From Bacteroidales bacterium (GTDB lineage: Bacteria; Bacteroidota; Bacteroidia; Bacteroidales; Muribaculaceae), in assembly GCA_015061005.1 (NCBI GenBank), contig SUXJ01000010.1:1-64000 (forward strand): a stretch of DNA of 64,000 nucleotides, written 5' to 3'. The notes under the pieces are model-generated. The model saw only the letters and a list, made by a program, of their open reading frames with translations. It did no database searches and had not been told where the DNA came from. Below, in pieces: positions 8,347 to 16,626 of the stretch. The first letter of the stretch is position 1. Every line of letters begins with the position of its first letter. The position numbers and the translations under genes are program-made.

Positions 8347-8369
8347 TCCGATAATATGAAAAACCATTC

Positions 8370-8410
8370 GGGCGGAGCGCACCATCGCACTCCGCCCAAT
8401 GCATTTTTTT
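8370..8410 (+). terminator. Terminator after the BspA-like gene
   Basis: GGGCGGAG (8370-8377) pairs perfectly with CTCCGCCC (8390-8397). A T7 run follows eight bases later. Confidence 0.7.
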
Positions 8411-8430
8411 ACATCGCAAAGCCAAACCTT

Positions 8431-8466
8431 ATAAACTTTATATATCATATAAATCTCATAAAACTT
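8431..8466. repeat. 9-bp ATAA-phased repeat cluster 1
   Basis: Four consecutive 9-mers, ATAAACTTT, ATATATCAT, ATAAATCTC and ATAAAACTT, begin every 9 bp. Two other clusters with the same phase lie at 44509-44544 and 44685-44720. Function unknown. Confidence 0.5.
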
Positions 8467-8514
8467 ACTCGCTTTCTCCCAACATCATCTCTCACTCAGA
8501 TTTTCTTCATTAAA

Positions 8515-8548
8515 TTAGCCGGCGAAAATTTGCTTTTCTGCCGGCTAA
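8515..8548. repeat. Hairpin related to the thiL terminator
   Basis: TTAGCCGGC (8515-8523) pairs perfectly with GCCGGCTAA (8540-8548). The right arm with its flank (TTTCTGCCGGCTAA) is also found at the thiL terminator. It ends 4 bp before the nfeD -7 box, so here it may act on the promoter rather than terminate. Confidence 0.5.
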
Positions 8549-8552
8549 TGCT

Positions 8553-8561
8553 TATATTTGC
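8553..8561 (+). promoter_or_regulatory. nfeD promoter -7 box (TATATTTGC)
   Basis: Exact TAnnTTTGC match 32 bp before the nfeD start. The upstream hairpin occupies the space where the -33 box would lie. Confidence 0.65.
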
Positions 8562-8593
8562 ATACACATATTATATTATATACACATATCGTT

Positions 8594-9043
8594 ATGTCTG
8601 CTTGGATTATTTGGCTCATTGCCGCTATCGTACTTTTGCTATTGGAAGTTCTTACGCAAGCCGTTTGGTCGTTATGCTTTGCCATTGGTTGCTTGGTTGC
8701 CATGCTAACGTCACTGTATGTTGACTCCACAGCCATTCAAGGCATAGTCGTTGGCATTGCCGCCATTATATCTTGGATTCTTTTTGCCCCGGCCATTCGA
8801 AAATGGGAAAAACGCCGAGCCCACAGTTCAAAAACAGGCATGGATGCATTAATGGGGCGCACGGCGATAGTCACTGAAGAGATCAAGCCCGGCGCCACAG
8901 GTCGCGCTCGAATCGACGGCGACTATTGGCAGGCAATTGCCCCCGAAGCGACAGAGCCGATTCTTCCCGGTGAAAATGTCATCGTGACCGGACATGAATC
9001 AATCGTGCTTTACGTAACCCATAAAAATACTCAACTAAAATAA
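8594..9043 (+). CDS. NfeD-like membrane protein, short form
   Basis: Small membrane protein that partners stomatin-type SPFH proteins in membrane-domain organisation. The 149-residue protein has two or three N-terminal membrane helices (about residues 3-65). A soluble C-terminal OB-fold-like domain follows, containing the typical MGRTAIVTEEIKPGATGRARI stretch in pieces. It lacks the ClpP-like protease domain of long NfeD proteins. The ATG chosen gives the membrane helix right at the start; a TTG 36 bp upstream would sit on the promoter. The SPFH partner follows 22 bp downstream in the usual pairing. Confidence 0.85.
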   Translation: MSAWIIWLIAAIVLLLLEVLTQAVWSLCFAIGCLVAMLTSLYVDSTAIQGIVVGIAAIISWILFAPAIRKWEKRRAHSSKTGMDALMGRTAIVTEEIKPGATGRARIDGDYWQAIAPEATEPILPGENVIVTGHESIVLYVTHKNTQLK

Positions 9044-9065
9044 AACCTTAAAACACTCTTTCATC

Positions 9066-10049
9066 ATGAGCTCCACAGCAATTCTTGCCATCGTTATCGT
9101 TTTCTTGGCAATCGTAATCATCTCGGCAGGCGTAAAAGTCGTGCCCCAATCGGAAACTCGAGTAATAGAACGCTTGGGACGCTTTCACAGCGTGCTTAAC
9201 CCCGGATTGAACTTCATTATCCCCTTCATTGACCGCCCTAAAACCATCTACACTCGCCGAGTGGAAAATGCCATAGGCGGAGGAGTTGTTGTCAGAATGT
9301 CATCTACGGCGTCTATTGACCTGCGCGAACAAGTCTACGACTTCCCCTCGCAGCAAGTAATCACTCGCGACAACGTAACCACTGAAATCAACGCCTTGAT
9401 TTACTTCCAAATCGTTGACCCTAAAAAAGCGGTTTATGAAATCGACAATCTGCCCAATGCAATCGAAAAGCTGACGCAAACCTCATTGCGTAACGTGATT
9501 GGCGAGCTCGAACTTGACGAAACCCTTACCTCGCGCGACACTATTAACTCCAAACTGCAAGTAATCCTTGATGATGCCACAAACAAATGGGGCGTAAAAG
9601 TCAATCGCGTTGAACTGCAAGACATCACTCCACCGGCAAGCGTGCGCCAAGCTATGGAAAAGCAGATGCAAGCCGAGCGCAATCGCCGCGCAGAGATTTT
9701 GAATGCCGAGGGCATGAAGCAATCTGCAATATTGAAATCGGAAGGCGAAAAAGCATCACGAATCAATCAGGCTGAAGCAGTGAAACAAGCAGAAATTCTT
9801 AAAGCCGAAGGCGAAGCGCAAGCAATCATACTCAATGCACAAGCCGAAGCCGATGCAATCCTACGTGTCGCAGAAGCCGTGAGCAAATCCAACGTAGATC
9901 CGGCAACGTACATGCTGGCCATGAAATACATAGAAACGCTTAAAGAAATGACGTCGGGCCATGACAATAAAACAGTCTATATCCCCTACGAAGCGTCTTC
10001 GGTTCTAAGTTCAATCGGAAGCATTAAAGACCTTTTTGGCGCAAAATAA
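9066..10049 (+). CDS. SPFH/band 7 (stomatin-like) membrane protein
   Basis: Membrane scaffold of the slipin/QmcA group, with a single N-terminal membrane helix (residues 4-25). The SPFH domain follows (VPQSETRVIERLGRF, then NPGLNFIIPFID). After it comes a long charged helix rich in Ala-Glu with repeats such as AEGEAQAIILNAQAEADA, the coiled coil used for oligomer assembly. The 327-residue length fits. Pairing with nfeD supports the assignment. The exact role (membrane fluidity, protease regulation by analogy to HflKC) is inference. A strong terminator follows directly. Confidence 0.9.
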   Translation: MSSTAILAIVIVFLAIVIISAGVKVVPQSETRVIERLGRFHSVLNPGLNFIIPFIDRPKTIYTRRVENAIGGGVVVRMSSTASIDLREQVYDFPSQQVITRDNVTTEINALIYFQIVDPKKAVYEIDNLPNAIEKLTQTSLRNVIGELELDETLTSRDTINSKLQVILDDATNKWGVKVNRVELQDITPPASVRQAMEKQMQAERNRRAEILNAEGMKQSAILKSEGEKASRINQAEAVKQAEILKAEGEAQAIILNAQAEADAILRVAEAVSKSNVDPATYMLAMKYIETLKEMTSGHDNKTVYIPYEASSVLSSIGSIKDLFGAK

Positions 10050-10072
10050 TGTTTAACAACATATCTAACACA

Positions 10073-10113
10073 GAAAACTGCCGCAAAAAATATGTTATGC
10101 GGCAGTTTTCTTG
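10073..10113 (+). terminator. Terminator after the SPFH gene
   Basis: GAAAACTGCCGCA (10073-10085) pairs perfectly with TGCGGCAGTTTTC (10098-10110) around a 12-nt loop. The stem ends in its own T-run. Confidence 0.85.
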
Positions 10114-10155
10114 CATTTCTATCAAATGATTTCGTAAATTCGTCGTGCGAAACTA

Positions 10156-10164
10156 TATCTTTAC
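10156..10164 (+). promoter_or_regulatory. Probable glycogen operon promoter (TATCTTTAC)
   Basis: Eight-base-class match to TAnnTTTG with one deviation (A for G at position 8), 31 bp before the debranching enzyme start and just after a terminator. Confidence 0.45.
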
Positions 10165-10195
10165 GCAAAAATTTTTTATCACACACATTTAATAT

Positions 10196-12148
10196 ATGAG
10201 TTATTTGAAATTTGATAGGAACCAGATGATGAATTTGGACCATGCCTTATCTAAGGAGATGCTTCGAACGAATCAGACTGGGGCTTATCACTGCACAACG
10301 GTAGTTGACTGCAACACCCGCAAGCAGCACGGACTCTTGGTTATTCCCATCCCGGAACTTGACCCCGGTGCAAGCTATGTGATGCTGTCGTCGCTCGATG
10401 AAACCGTTATCCAACATGGTGCGCCCTTCAATCTGGGACTCCACCGTTATAGCGGCGGAGTTTATAGCCCGAAGGGCCATAAGTACATTCGCGAATTTGA
10501 CTGCGAAAACGTGCCGCGCACAACGTATCGCGTTGGCGGCGTAATCTTAACTAAAGAAAAGATTTTCATATCTGATGAGAATCGCATTCTGATTCGCTAC
10601 ACTCTCGTTGACGCCCACAGCGCAACCACCCTTCAGTTCCGTCCGTTCCTTGCATTCCGCGAGGTCAACGCCCTCGTTCAAGCCAACGGTGCAATCAATT
10701 CCGATTGCACTCCGGTACAAAACGGCATCAGCTGCTGTCTGTATCCCGGCTACCCCACCCTTTTCATGCAGTTCTCGCGTAAAGCCGAATGGGTGAGCGA
10801 ACCCAACTGGTACAAGGGAATTGAGTATGTAAAGGACATGGAACGCGGAGTGCCCTACACTGAAGACCAATGGGTACCCGGCTATTTCTCCGTGCCCATC
10901 AAAAAAGGCGAAAGCGTGATTTTCTCAGCAGGCATCAGCGAAGTAAATCCCCGCTCGCTCACCAAGATGTATGAACAGGAGATTGCTGTACGCACACCTC
11001 GCAGCTCGTTCTACAATTGCCTGAAAAACGCCGCCAAACAGTTCTATATGCGTATCGAAAACGGCGATTACATGCTCTCGGGCTATCCGTGGGGCAAAGT
11101 TCTCGCTCGCAACACGTATATGTCGCTTCCCGGCAACACCTTGGCGATTGACCACACCGCTGATTTCGAAAAAATCATTGACACGGCAAACAAGGCTCTG
11201 GTTCGCTACATACAAGAAGGTGTAACCGACAAGATTATTCAAGGCATTGACCAACCCGATATCCCGATGTGGGCACTGTGGTGTATTCAACAATATGCAA
11301 AAGCTGTCAGCATAGAACGCGCACGCGAACTATACACAGACTTTATCACCACCATGCTCAATGCCATCCTCAACGGCAAACATCCCAACATTTTCGTTGA
11401 CAAACTCACCGGATTGATTTCATCTAATGGCGAACACCAAGCCGCCAGCTGGATGTACTCCCAATTCAACGGCCGCATGGTAATTCCACGTTCAGGCTAC
11501 TTGGTTGAGAACAACGCATTGATGTATAATGCCTTGATGTTTGGCGCGTCATTGCTCGAAGGCAATGATAACCTTGCAGCCGAAAGAGAACGCTGGTTGG
11601 CACAAGCCGAAAAAATGAAACAGCCATATATCGACATGTTCCTCAATGACTATGGCTACCTCTATGACTACGTTAATGGACAATATGCCGACCCGAGCGT
11701 GCGCCCGAACATGGCCATCGCTATCGGCATGGACTACTCTCCGCTCGACCGTCGTCAGCGCAAGGGCGTGCTCGACGTAGTTACTCGCGAGTTGCTCACG
11801 CCGAAAGGTCTGCGTACTCTATCGCCAAAGAGCTACGGCTACCGCCCGTTCTACGTCGGTTCGCCCGAAGAACGAGAACAAGCCATGCACAATGGTCCGG
11901 CTCGCCCGTGGCTCATCAGCTTCTACGCTGATGCCTACATCAAAGTATTCGGTCTGAGTGGTGTCAGCTACATTGACCGTATGCTAATCGGCTTTGAAGA
12001 TGAAATGAGCCAAGGTTGTATCGGTTCACTCAGTCAAATGTATGACGGCAATCCTCCGTTCCAAGGACGAGGCACCATTTCTCATGCCACAAACATAGCA
12101 GGAGTACTTCGCACACTCCGTATGCTGAAGAAACTTAATCCGTTCTAA
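10196..12148 (+). CDS. Glycogen debranching enzyme (amylo-alpha-1,6-glucosidase type)
   Basis: Removes alpha-1,6 branches from glycogen or maltodextrin. The 650-residue protein has an N-terminal beta-sandwich GDE_N-like domain (about residues 15-240) and a C-terminal alpha/alpha-toroid GDE_C domain. The toroid has the typical run YPWGKVLARNTYMSLPG, then SSNGEHQAASWMY, then RPWLISFYADAYIKVFG. It lacks a GH13 transferase domain, as in bacterial and archaeal single-activity homologues. It is the first gene of a three-gene cytoplasmic glycogen operon with a GT4 synthase-like enzyme (27 bp downstream) and a GH57 amylase, an arrangement common in Bacteroides relatives. Confidence 0.88.
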   Translation: MSYLKFDRNQMMNLDHALSKEMLRTNQTGAYHCTTVVDCNTRKQHGLLVIPIPELDPGASYVMLSSLDETVIQHGAPFNLGLHRYSGGVYSPKGHKYIREFDCENVPRTTYRVGGVILTKEKIFISDENRILIRYTLVDAHSATTLQFRPFLAFREVNALVQANGAINSDCTPVQNGISCCLYPGYPTLFMQFSRKAEWVSEPNWYKGIEYVKDMERGVPYTEDQWVPGYFSVPIKKGESVIFSAGISEVNPRSLTKMYEQEIAVRTPRSSFYNCLKNAAKQFYMRIENGDYMLSGYPWGKVLARNTYMSLPGNTLAIDHTADFEKIIDTANKALVRYIQEGVTDKIIQGIDQPDIPMWALWCIQQYAKAVSIERARELYTDFITTMLNAILNGKHPNIFVDKLTGLISSNGEHQAASWMYSQFNGRMVIPRSGYLVENNALMYNALMFGASLLEGNDNLAAERERWLAQAEKMKQPYIDMFLNDYGYLYDYVNGQYADPSVRPNMAIAIGMDYSPLDRRQRKGVLDVVTRELLTPKGLRTLSPKSYGYRPFYVGSPEEREQAMHNGPARPWLISFYADAYIKVFGLSGVSYIDRMLIGFEDEMSQGCIGSLSQMYDGNPPFQGRGTISHATNIAGVLRTLRMLKKLNPF

Positions 12149-12175
12149 CTTATAACCCCACTAACAGAAAAAGAT

Positions 12176-13435
12176 ATGAAAGCTTTAATGTTTGGTTGGG
12201 AGTTTCCTCCCCACATCTTAGGCGGATTAGGTACCGCCAGCTACGGCCTTACACAAGGTATGTGGCAGTGTGGCGACATGGACATCACCTTTGTGATTCC
12301 AAAGCCATACGGTGATGAAGATCGCCACTTCGCTAACATTATCGGTGCCTCACAAGTACCTGTGGCATGGCGTGACGTAAGCCGCGACTACGTCGAACAG
12401 CGTATCGGCAACGTGATGAACCCCGACCTGTACTTCGCTTTGCGCGACCACATCTATGCTGATTTCAACTATATGCGCACCAACGATTTGGGTTGCATTG
12501 AGTTCTCAGGACGTTATCCCGATAATCTTCTGGAAGAAATCAACAATTACTCGATTATGGCAGGTGTCGTGGCTCGCACAATTGATTGCGACATAATCCA
12601 CTCACACGACTGGCTGACCTACCCTGCAGGCATTCACGCCAAACAGGTAACCGGCAAGCCCTTGGTTATCCACGTACACGCCACTGACTTTGACCGCTCA
12701 CGCGGCAACGTGAACCCCACGGTGTTTAACATCGAACTTGACGGCATGCACAATGCTGACCATATCATCACCGTGAGCGACCTGACCCGACGCACCGTAA
12801 TCGAAAAATACGGCATTGACCCGAGCAAAGTAACCACCGTCCACAACGCCGTGACTCCCCTATCCGAGGAATTGCTCAATGTGCAAGCCAATAAGCCGAA
12901 AGAAAAAGTCGTGACTTTCCTCGGACGCATCACCATGCAGAAAGGTCCCGAATACTTCGTTGAAGCCGCTGCAAAAGTACTCCGTTTGGACAAAGACGTT
13001 CGCTTCGTCATGGCCGGCTCCGGCGATATGATGAACAAAATGATTGACCTCGCTGCCGAGCGCGGCATTGCTGACCGCTTCCACTTCCCCGGATTCCAAA
13101 AAGGCAAACAAGTCTACGAAATGCTCAAAGCATCAGACGTCTACATCATGCCTTCAGTGTCCGAACCCTTCGGCATTTCGCCGCTGGAAGCAATGCAAAT
13201 GGGTGTACCGTCTATCATATCAAAGCAGAGCGGCTGCGCAGAAATCCTCACTAACGTAATCAAAACTGATTACTGGGACATCGATGCAATGGCCGATGCA
13301 ATCTACTCAATAATAACCTATCCCGCAATGCACGCTCAGCTCAAAGAAGAGGGTCTGGCGGAGGTGAATCAAATCACCTGGGACAAAGCAGGACAAAAAG
13401 TAATCAACATCTACAAACAAGTTCTCAACCGATAA
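12176..13435 (+). CDS. Glycogen synthase-like glycosyltransferase (GT4/GT5 fold)
   Basis: Probably extends alpha-1,4-glucan from a sugar nucleotide. The 419-residue protein starts with MFGWEFPPHILGGLGTASYGL, split between nucleotide-binding and glycine-rich motifs of the GT-B fold. The HSHDWLTYPAG segment is typical of starch and glycogen synthase relatives. Its C-terminal domain carries the GT-B glutamate motif SEPFGISPLEAM. Donor specificity (ADP- or UDP-glucose) cannot be decided by eye. It lies between the debranching enzyme and GH57 gene, 6 bp before the latter, so a role in glycogen metabolism is strongly implied by context. Confidence 0.85.
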   Translation: MKALMFGWEFPPHILGGLGTASYGLTQGMWQCGDMDITFVIPKPYGDEDRHFANIIGASQVPVAWRDVSRDYVEQRIGNVMNPDLYFALRDHIYADFNYMRTNDLGCIEFSGRYPDNLLEEINNYSIMAGVVARTIDCDIIHSHDWLTYPAGIHAKQVTGKPLVIHVHATDFDRSRGNVNPTVFNIELDGMHNADHIITVSDLTRRTVIEKYGIDPSKVTTVHNAVTPLSEELLNVQANKPKEKVVTFLGRITMQKGPEYFVEAAAKVLRLDKDVRFVMAGSGDMMNKMIDLAAERGIADRFHFPGFQKGKQVYEMLKASDVYIMPSVSEPFGISPLEAMQMGVPSIISKQSGCAEILTNVIKTDYWDIDAMADAIYSIITYPAMHAQLKEEGLAEVNQITWDKAGQKVINIYKQVLNR

Positions 13436-13441
13436 CCCGAT

Positions 13442-14959
13442 ATGAAAGCAATTAGTTTCATTTTCCAGATTCACCAGCCCTACAGGCTCAAAAGATATCG
13501 TTTCTTTGACATAGGCAACGACCATTACTACTATGATGACTTTGCCAACGACGATATTCTGACTCGTATTGCTCAACGCAGCTATATCCCCGCTTGCGAA
13601 ACATTGCTGCGCATGGTAAACGATAGTCAAGGCAAATTCCGCTTCGCAATAGCTATCTCCGGCGACGCCTTGGAACAGTGCGAACAATACGCTCCTGAAC
13701 TCATCGACTTGCTGAAAAAACTTGCCGACACCGGCAAAGTGGAATTCCTTGGCACTCCCTACGCCAACTCTTTGGCATCATTAGCCGATGCTGACGAGTT
13801 CATGGAACAAGTAAAACTCCACACTGCAAAAATTCAAGCACTCTTCGGACAAACGCCGAAAGTGATGCGCAACACTGAATTGATCTACTGCGACGAAATC
13901 GCACCTCTCATTGCAGAACTCGGTTTCAAGGGTGCTCTGACTGAAGGAGCTAAACACGTGCTCGGATGGAAATCTCCCGACTACGTTTACTCAGCACCCA
14001 CAGCACCCAAACTCAAACTGCTGCTCAATAATGCAAAGCTCTCAGACGATATTGCTCGCCGTTTCTCTGACACGAATTGGGATTCATATCCTCTGACCGC
14101 CGACAAATACATGGATTGGGTTGCATCAACTCCGGCCGACGAGCAGATTATCAACATCTGCCTGAACATGGAAACATTCGGAGAACTGCAACCTCGCGAA
14201 ACCGGCATCTTCCAATTCCTGGAAGCACTGCCTCGCTTCGCAGCAGAACGCTCAATCGACTTCTGGACTCCGTCCGAAACAGTTTCAAAACTTAAAGCTG
14301 TCGATGTTCTCCCAATCGGTCACCCCGTATCCGCCGTGGACGATGGCCGCGACGTTTCAGCTTGGTTAGGTAACCGTTTGCAACACGAAGCATTTGAAAA
14401 ACTCTACTCCGTTGCCGAGCGCATTCACCTATGCGATGACCGTCGCTTGAAAATGGATTGGCTCTATCTCCAAGGTGCCGACCACTTCTACTACATGTCA
14501 ACAAAAGCATTTGGTGACGGTGCAGCAGCTGCGAACTTCTCTCCCTACGGCTCTCCCTATGAAGCGTTTACCAACTACATGAATGTATTGGCTGACTTCA
14601 TTGTGCGCGTTGAAGAACAGTTCCCCATGAGCATTGAAAACGAAGAACTCAACTCCCTGTTGACAACCATTCGCAATCAAGCCACCGAACTCGAAACCCT
14701 GACCAAGGAAAACTCATCGCTGCGTCGCTCATTAGAGCAATTCAACGTTGAACACAATCTGCGCACCGGTGCCGAAATCCCGTCAGAAAAGAAAGCTGCA
14801 CCCGCAAAAAAAACAGCAACAAAGAAACCTGCTGCTAAAAAAGCGGAACCCGCTGCTAAAAAAGCTGAGCCGGTAAAAAAAGCTGCTCCTGCAAAAAAGG
14901 CAGCCCCTAAAACCAAGGCAGAAAAAATCGCCAAGGTTGAAAAGGCTCTGAAAAAATAA
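13442..14959 (+). CDS. GH57 alpha-amylase family protein with Lys/Ala/Pro-rich tail
   Basis: Retaining glycoside hydrolase or 4-alpha-glucanotransferase acting on glycogen. The N-terminal (beta/alpha)7 barrel has HQPY (residues 11-14), GH57 motif 1. The segment NTELIYCDE near residue 145 likely contains the catalytic nucleophile Glu, and LNMETFGE is a later motif. A predicted coiled coil (about 400-440) follows. It ends with about 55 residues made almost only of Lys, Ala and Pro (AAPAKKTATKKPAAKKAEP and variants), resembling histone-H1-like tails. No signal peptide is present, so it is cytoplasmic. The tail could tether the enzyme to polyanions or glycogen granules; that is a guess. Confidence 0.88.
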   Translation: MKAISFIFQIHQPYRLKRYRFFDIGNDHYYYDDFANDDILTRIAQRSYIPACETLLRMVNDSQGKFRFAIAISGDALEQCEQYAPELIDLLKKLADTGKVEFLGTPYANSLASLADADEFMEQVKLHTAKIQALFGQTPKVMRNTELIYCDEIAPLIAELGFKGALTEGAKHVLGWKSPDYVYSAPTAPKLKLLLNNAKLSDDIARRFSDTNWDSYPLTADKYMDWVASTPADEQIINICLNMETFGELQPRETGIFQFLEALPRFAAERSIDFWTPSETVSKLKAVDVLPIGHPVSAVDDGRDVSAWLGNRLQHEAFEKLYSVAERIHLCDDRRLKMDWLYLQGADHFYYMSTKAFGDGAAAANFSPYGSPYEAFTNYMNVLADFIVRVEEQFPMSIENEELNSLLTTIRNQATELETLTKENSSLRRSLEQFNVEHNLRTGAEIPSEKKAAPAKKTATKKPAAKKAEPAAKKAEPVKKAAPAKKAAPKTKAEKIAKVEKALKK

Positions 14960-14980
14960 ATAAGCATTCTCTCATATCAG

Positions 14981-15015
14981 AAAAGCCGCGTTGTCAAATT
15001 CAGCGCGGCTTTTTT
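14981..15015 (+). terminator. Terminator of the glycogen operon
   Basis: AAAAGCCGCG (14981-14990) and CGCGGCTTTTTT (15004-15015) form a 10-bp stem ending in six T. Confidence 0.85.
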
Positions 15016-15037
15016 AGCTCTGCCTGTCACAAACCGC

Positions 15038-15535
15038 ATGCCAGATTCGTCTTTTAGACGTATGACCGCAGAAGAAACATACCGCCGAAACTTTTTACCA
15101 CTATATCCGCGCTTGTTCAACGCGGCATACGCTCTGCTTGCAAACGAAGACGATGCTGCAGATATAGTGCAAGATACCATGGTGAAACTATGGAATCAAC
15201 GCGATATGCTATCTGAAGTCAAATCCCCGACTGCATTCGCCTTAACCATGTTACGCAACATTGCCATCGACACATTGCGAAATCAAAAACCAACAGAACA
15301 ACCGGAAGACAATTTAGTTTATCACATCCCGGAAGAACCCGATACCGAAACTTTTATCAGACATGCCATAAACACGTTGCCCGATGCGCAACGTGAAGTC
15401 ATTACCCTAAGTGCCTTCGGCCGGCTCTCAGGGAAAGAAATAGCCGAACTTACCGGACTCTCGGCCGACAACGTACGCCAACTCCTATGTAGAGCACGTC
15501 GCAAACTACGTGAAATTTATAGCAAACACATCTAA
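15038..15535 (+). CDS. ECF-type RNA polymerase sigma factor
   Basis: Alternative sigma factor, 165 residues. Region 2 reads YPRLFNAAYALLANEDDAADIVQDTMVKLW. Region 4 has the LPDAQREVI start and a helix-turn-helix around LSGKEIAELTGLSADNVRQLLCRARRKL, given here in pieces. A second ATG eight codons in (15062) is an alternative start. It is followed 6 bp later by an anti-sigma-like membrane protein and a DUF4252 protein, the usual three-gene Bacteroidota layout. Unlike FecI-type clusters, no SusC/SusD genes follow, so it is not a nutrient-uptake regulator of that kind. Confidence 0.88.
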   Translation: MPDSSFRRMTAEETYRRNFLPLYPRLFNAAYALLANEDDAADIVQDTMVKLWNQRDMLSEVKSPTAFALTMLRNIAIDTLRNQKPTEQPEDNLVYHIPEEPDTETFIRHAINTLPDAQREVITLSAFGRLSGKEIAELTGLSADNVRQLLCRARRKLREIYSKHI

Positions 15536-15541
15536 ACAACT

Positions 15542-16027
15542 ATGAACGAAGAAAAACTAAAATATCTGTTGGAACAATTCTACTGCGGAACGTCAACCCC
15601 GGAGATGGAAGATGAATTATTGCGTTTTTTCTCGTCTGACTCGTCCATCGGCGATGAGTATAAGGCGGATAAGGCCATGTTTATCGCCATGAACAGCACC
15701 GCCAAAGTCCCCGATAATCTGCAACAGAGAATCACCGATTCCACGATTGGCAAACACAAAATACATCTCAATCGATTAATATTGCGCCTCTCCGGCATCG
15801 CAGCAACTGTAGCAGCCATCATCGCGCTGATATTTATTCCGCATCACGAACCGACTACCGAACTGACCTATCGCGAAATCACAGACCCTGCTGAAGCTCG
15901 CGCCATATTGTGCATGATCGACCGAGAATTACAATCTGCAATGCTACCGGCTCGCGAATGCTTACTTAACTTGGAAGAAACAAGTATTGAAATAGAAACC
16001 ACAATCAATGAAATAATATCTTTATGA
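15542..16027 (+). CDS. Anti-sigma-like single-pass membrane protein
   Basis: 161 residues. The cytoplasmic N-terminal part (residues 1-78) has an acidic helical stretch (EKLKYLLEQFYCGTST then EMEDELLRFF), the pattern of Bacteroidota anti-sigma factors that hold an ECF sigma. A single membrane helix spans about 80-100 and a short periplasmic tail of about 60 residues follows. No FecR domain is present. The placement right after the ECF sigma gene and the ATGA overlap with the DUF4252 gene support the role. The signal sensed is unknown. Confidence 0.65.
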   Translation: MNEEKLKYLLEQFYCGTSTPEMEDELLRFFSSDSSIGDEYKADKAMFIAMNSTAKVPDNLQQRITDSTIGKHKIHLNRLILRLSGIAATVAAIIALIFIPHHEPTTELTYREITDPAEARAILCMIDRELQSAMLPARECLLNLEETSIEIETTINEIISL

Positions 16028-16518
16028 AAAACTATTTAATCAAATTGCTGACCACCGTACTATGCATCGGTGCCGCCCAAATATGTCATGCTGAAAAAAA
16101 ATTCCAAAAAGTTGCCGAAATTAACGGAGTAGAATCAGTCTACATGGGCAAAGCAATTATTCAAATGGCATTTCGCACCTCACCTCAAGTAAACATCGCA
16201 AACATAATGCAGTTACCTGCAGACATTGCCGAAAGAATAAACTCGATTGAAGTCTTGAAATGCGGAAGCGTTTCCAAAATGAAATCCGCCAAACGAACTG
16301 CCGGAGAAATAATTCAAAGCATGAACCTTGAAGTCCTATTAGAGGGGATTAAGAACGATAGTGAGATGACTATCATCTACGGACAACCAATCAACCACGA
16401 AGGTTCCGAACATATCAAAAACCTTATCATCGAAGTCATCAAGAATAACAAATATTCCCTGATTTACATTGATGGAATAATCTCTTTCAACAAACTCAAC
16501 GTCAACCTCAACCTTTAA
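16024..16518 (+). CDS. DUF4252 family secreted protein
   Basis: 164-residue exported protein with a signal peptide (residues 1-23, ending CHA). The mature part fits DUF4252: an early VESVYMGKAIIQM stretch, a middle INSIEVLKCGS strand and a late MTIIYGQP strand. The family is found in Bacteroidota, commonly beside ECF sigma factors, and has no established function. Its start overlaps the upstream anti-sigma stop (ATGA), so its amount is tied to that of the regulator. It may be an envelope sensor partner or an output of the sigma factor. Confidence 0.75.
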   Translation: MKNYLIKLLTTVLCIGAAQICHAEKKFQKVAEINGVESVYMGKAIIQMAFRTSPQVNIANIMQLPADIAERINSIEVLKCGSVSKMKSAKRTAGEIIQSMNLEVLLEGIKNDSEMTIIYGQPINHEGSEHIKNLIIEVIKNNKYSLIYIDGIISFNKLNVNLNL

Positions 16519-16558
16519 ACTAACTCAATCAACACCCTAACAAAGCTAATTCCTTCAA

Positions 16559-16594
16559 ACTCCGGCAACCCCTTGGGTAGTCGGAGTTTTTTTT
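16559..16594 (+). terminator. Terminator after the DUF4252 gene
   Basis: ACTCCG (16559-16564) pairs with CGGAGT (16582-16587), with an inner CCC/GGG pairing, and is followed by eight T. Confidence 0.75.
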
Positions 16595-16595
16595 G

Positions 16596-16604
16596 TAACT
16601 TTGC
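16596..16604 (+). promoter_or_regulatory. glnS promoter -7 box (TAACTTTGC)
   Basis: Exact consensus, immediately after the T-run of the preceding terminator and 22 bp before the glnS ATG. The -33 position falls in the terminator stem. Confidence 0.65.
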
Positions 16605-16626
16605 ACAAAATATACCCGTCATAATT

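Noticed and set aside
8356..8724. 122-codon frame between the LRR and nfeD genes
   Set aside because: Runs through a terminator, a repeat cluster, the promoter and into nfeD in another frame.
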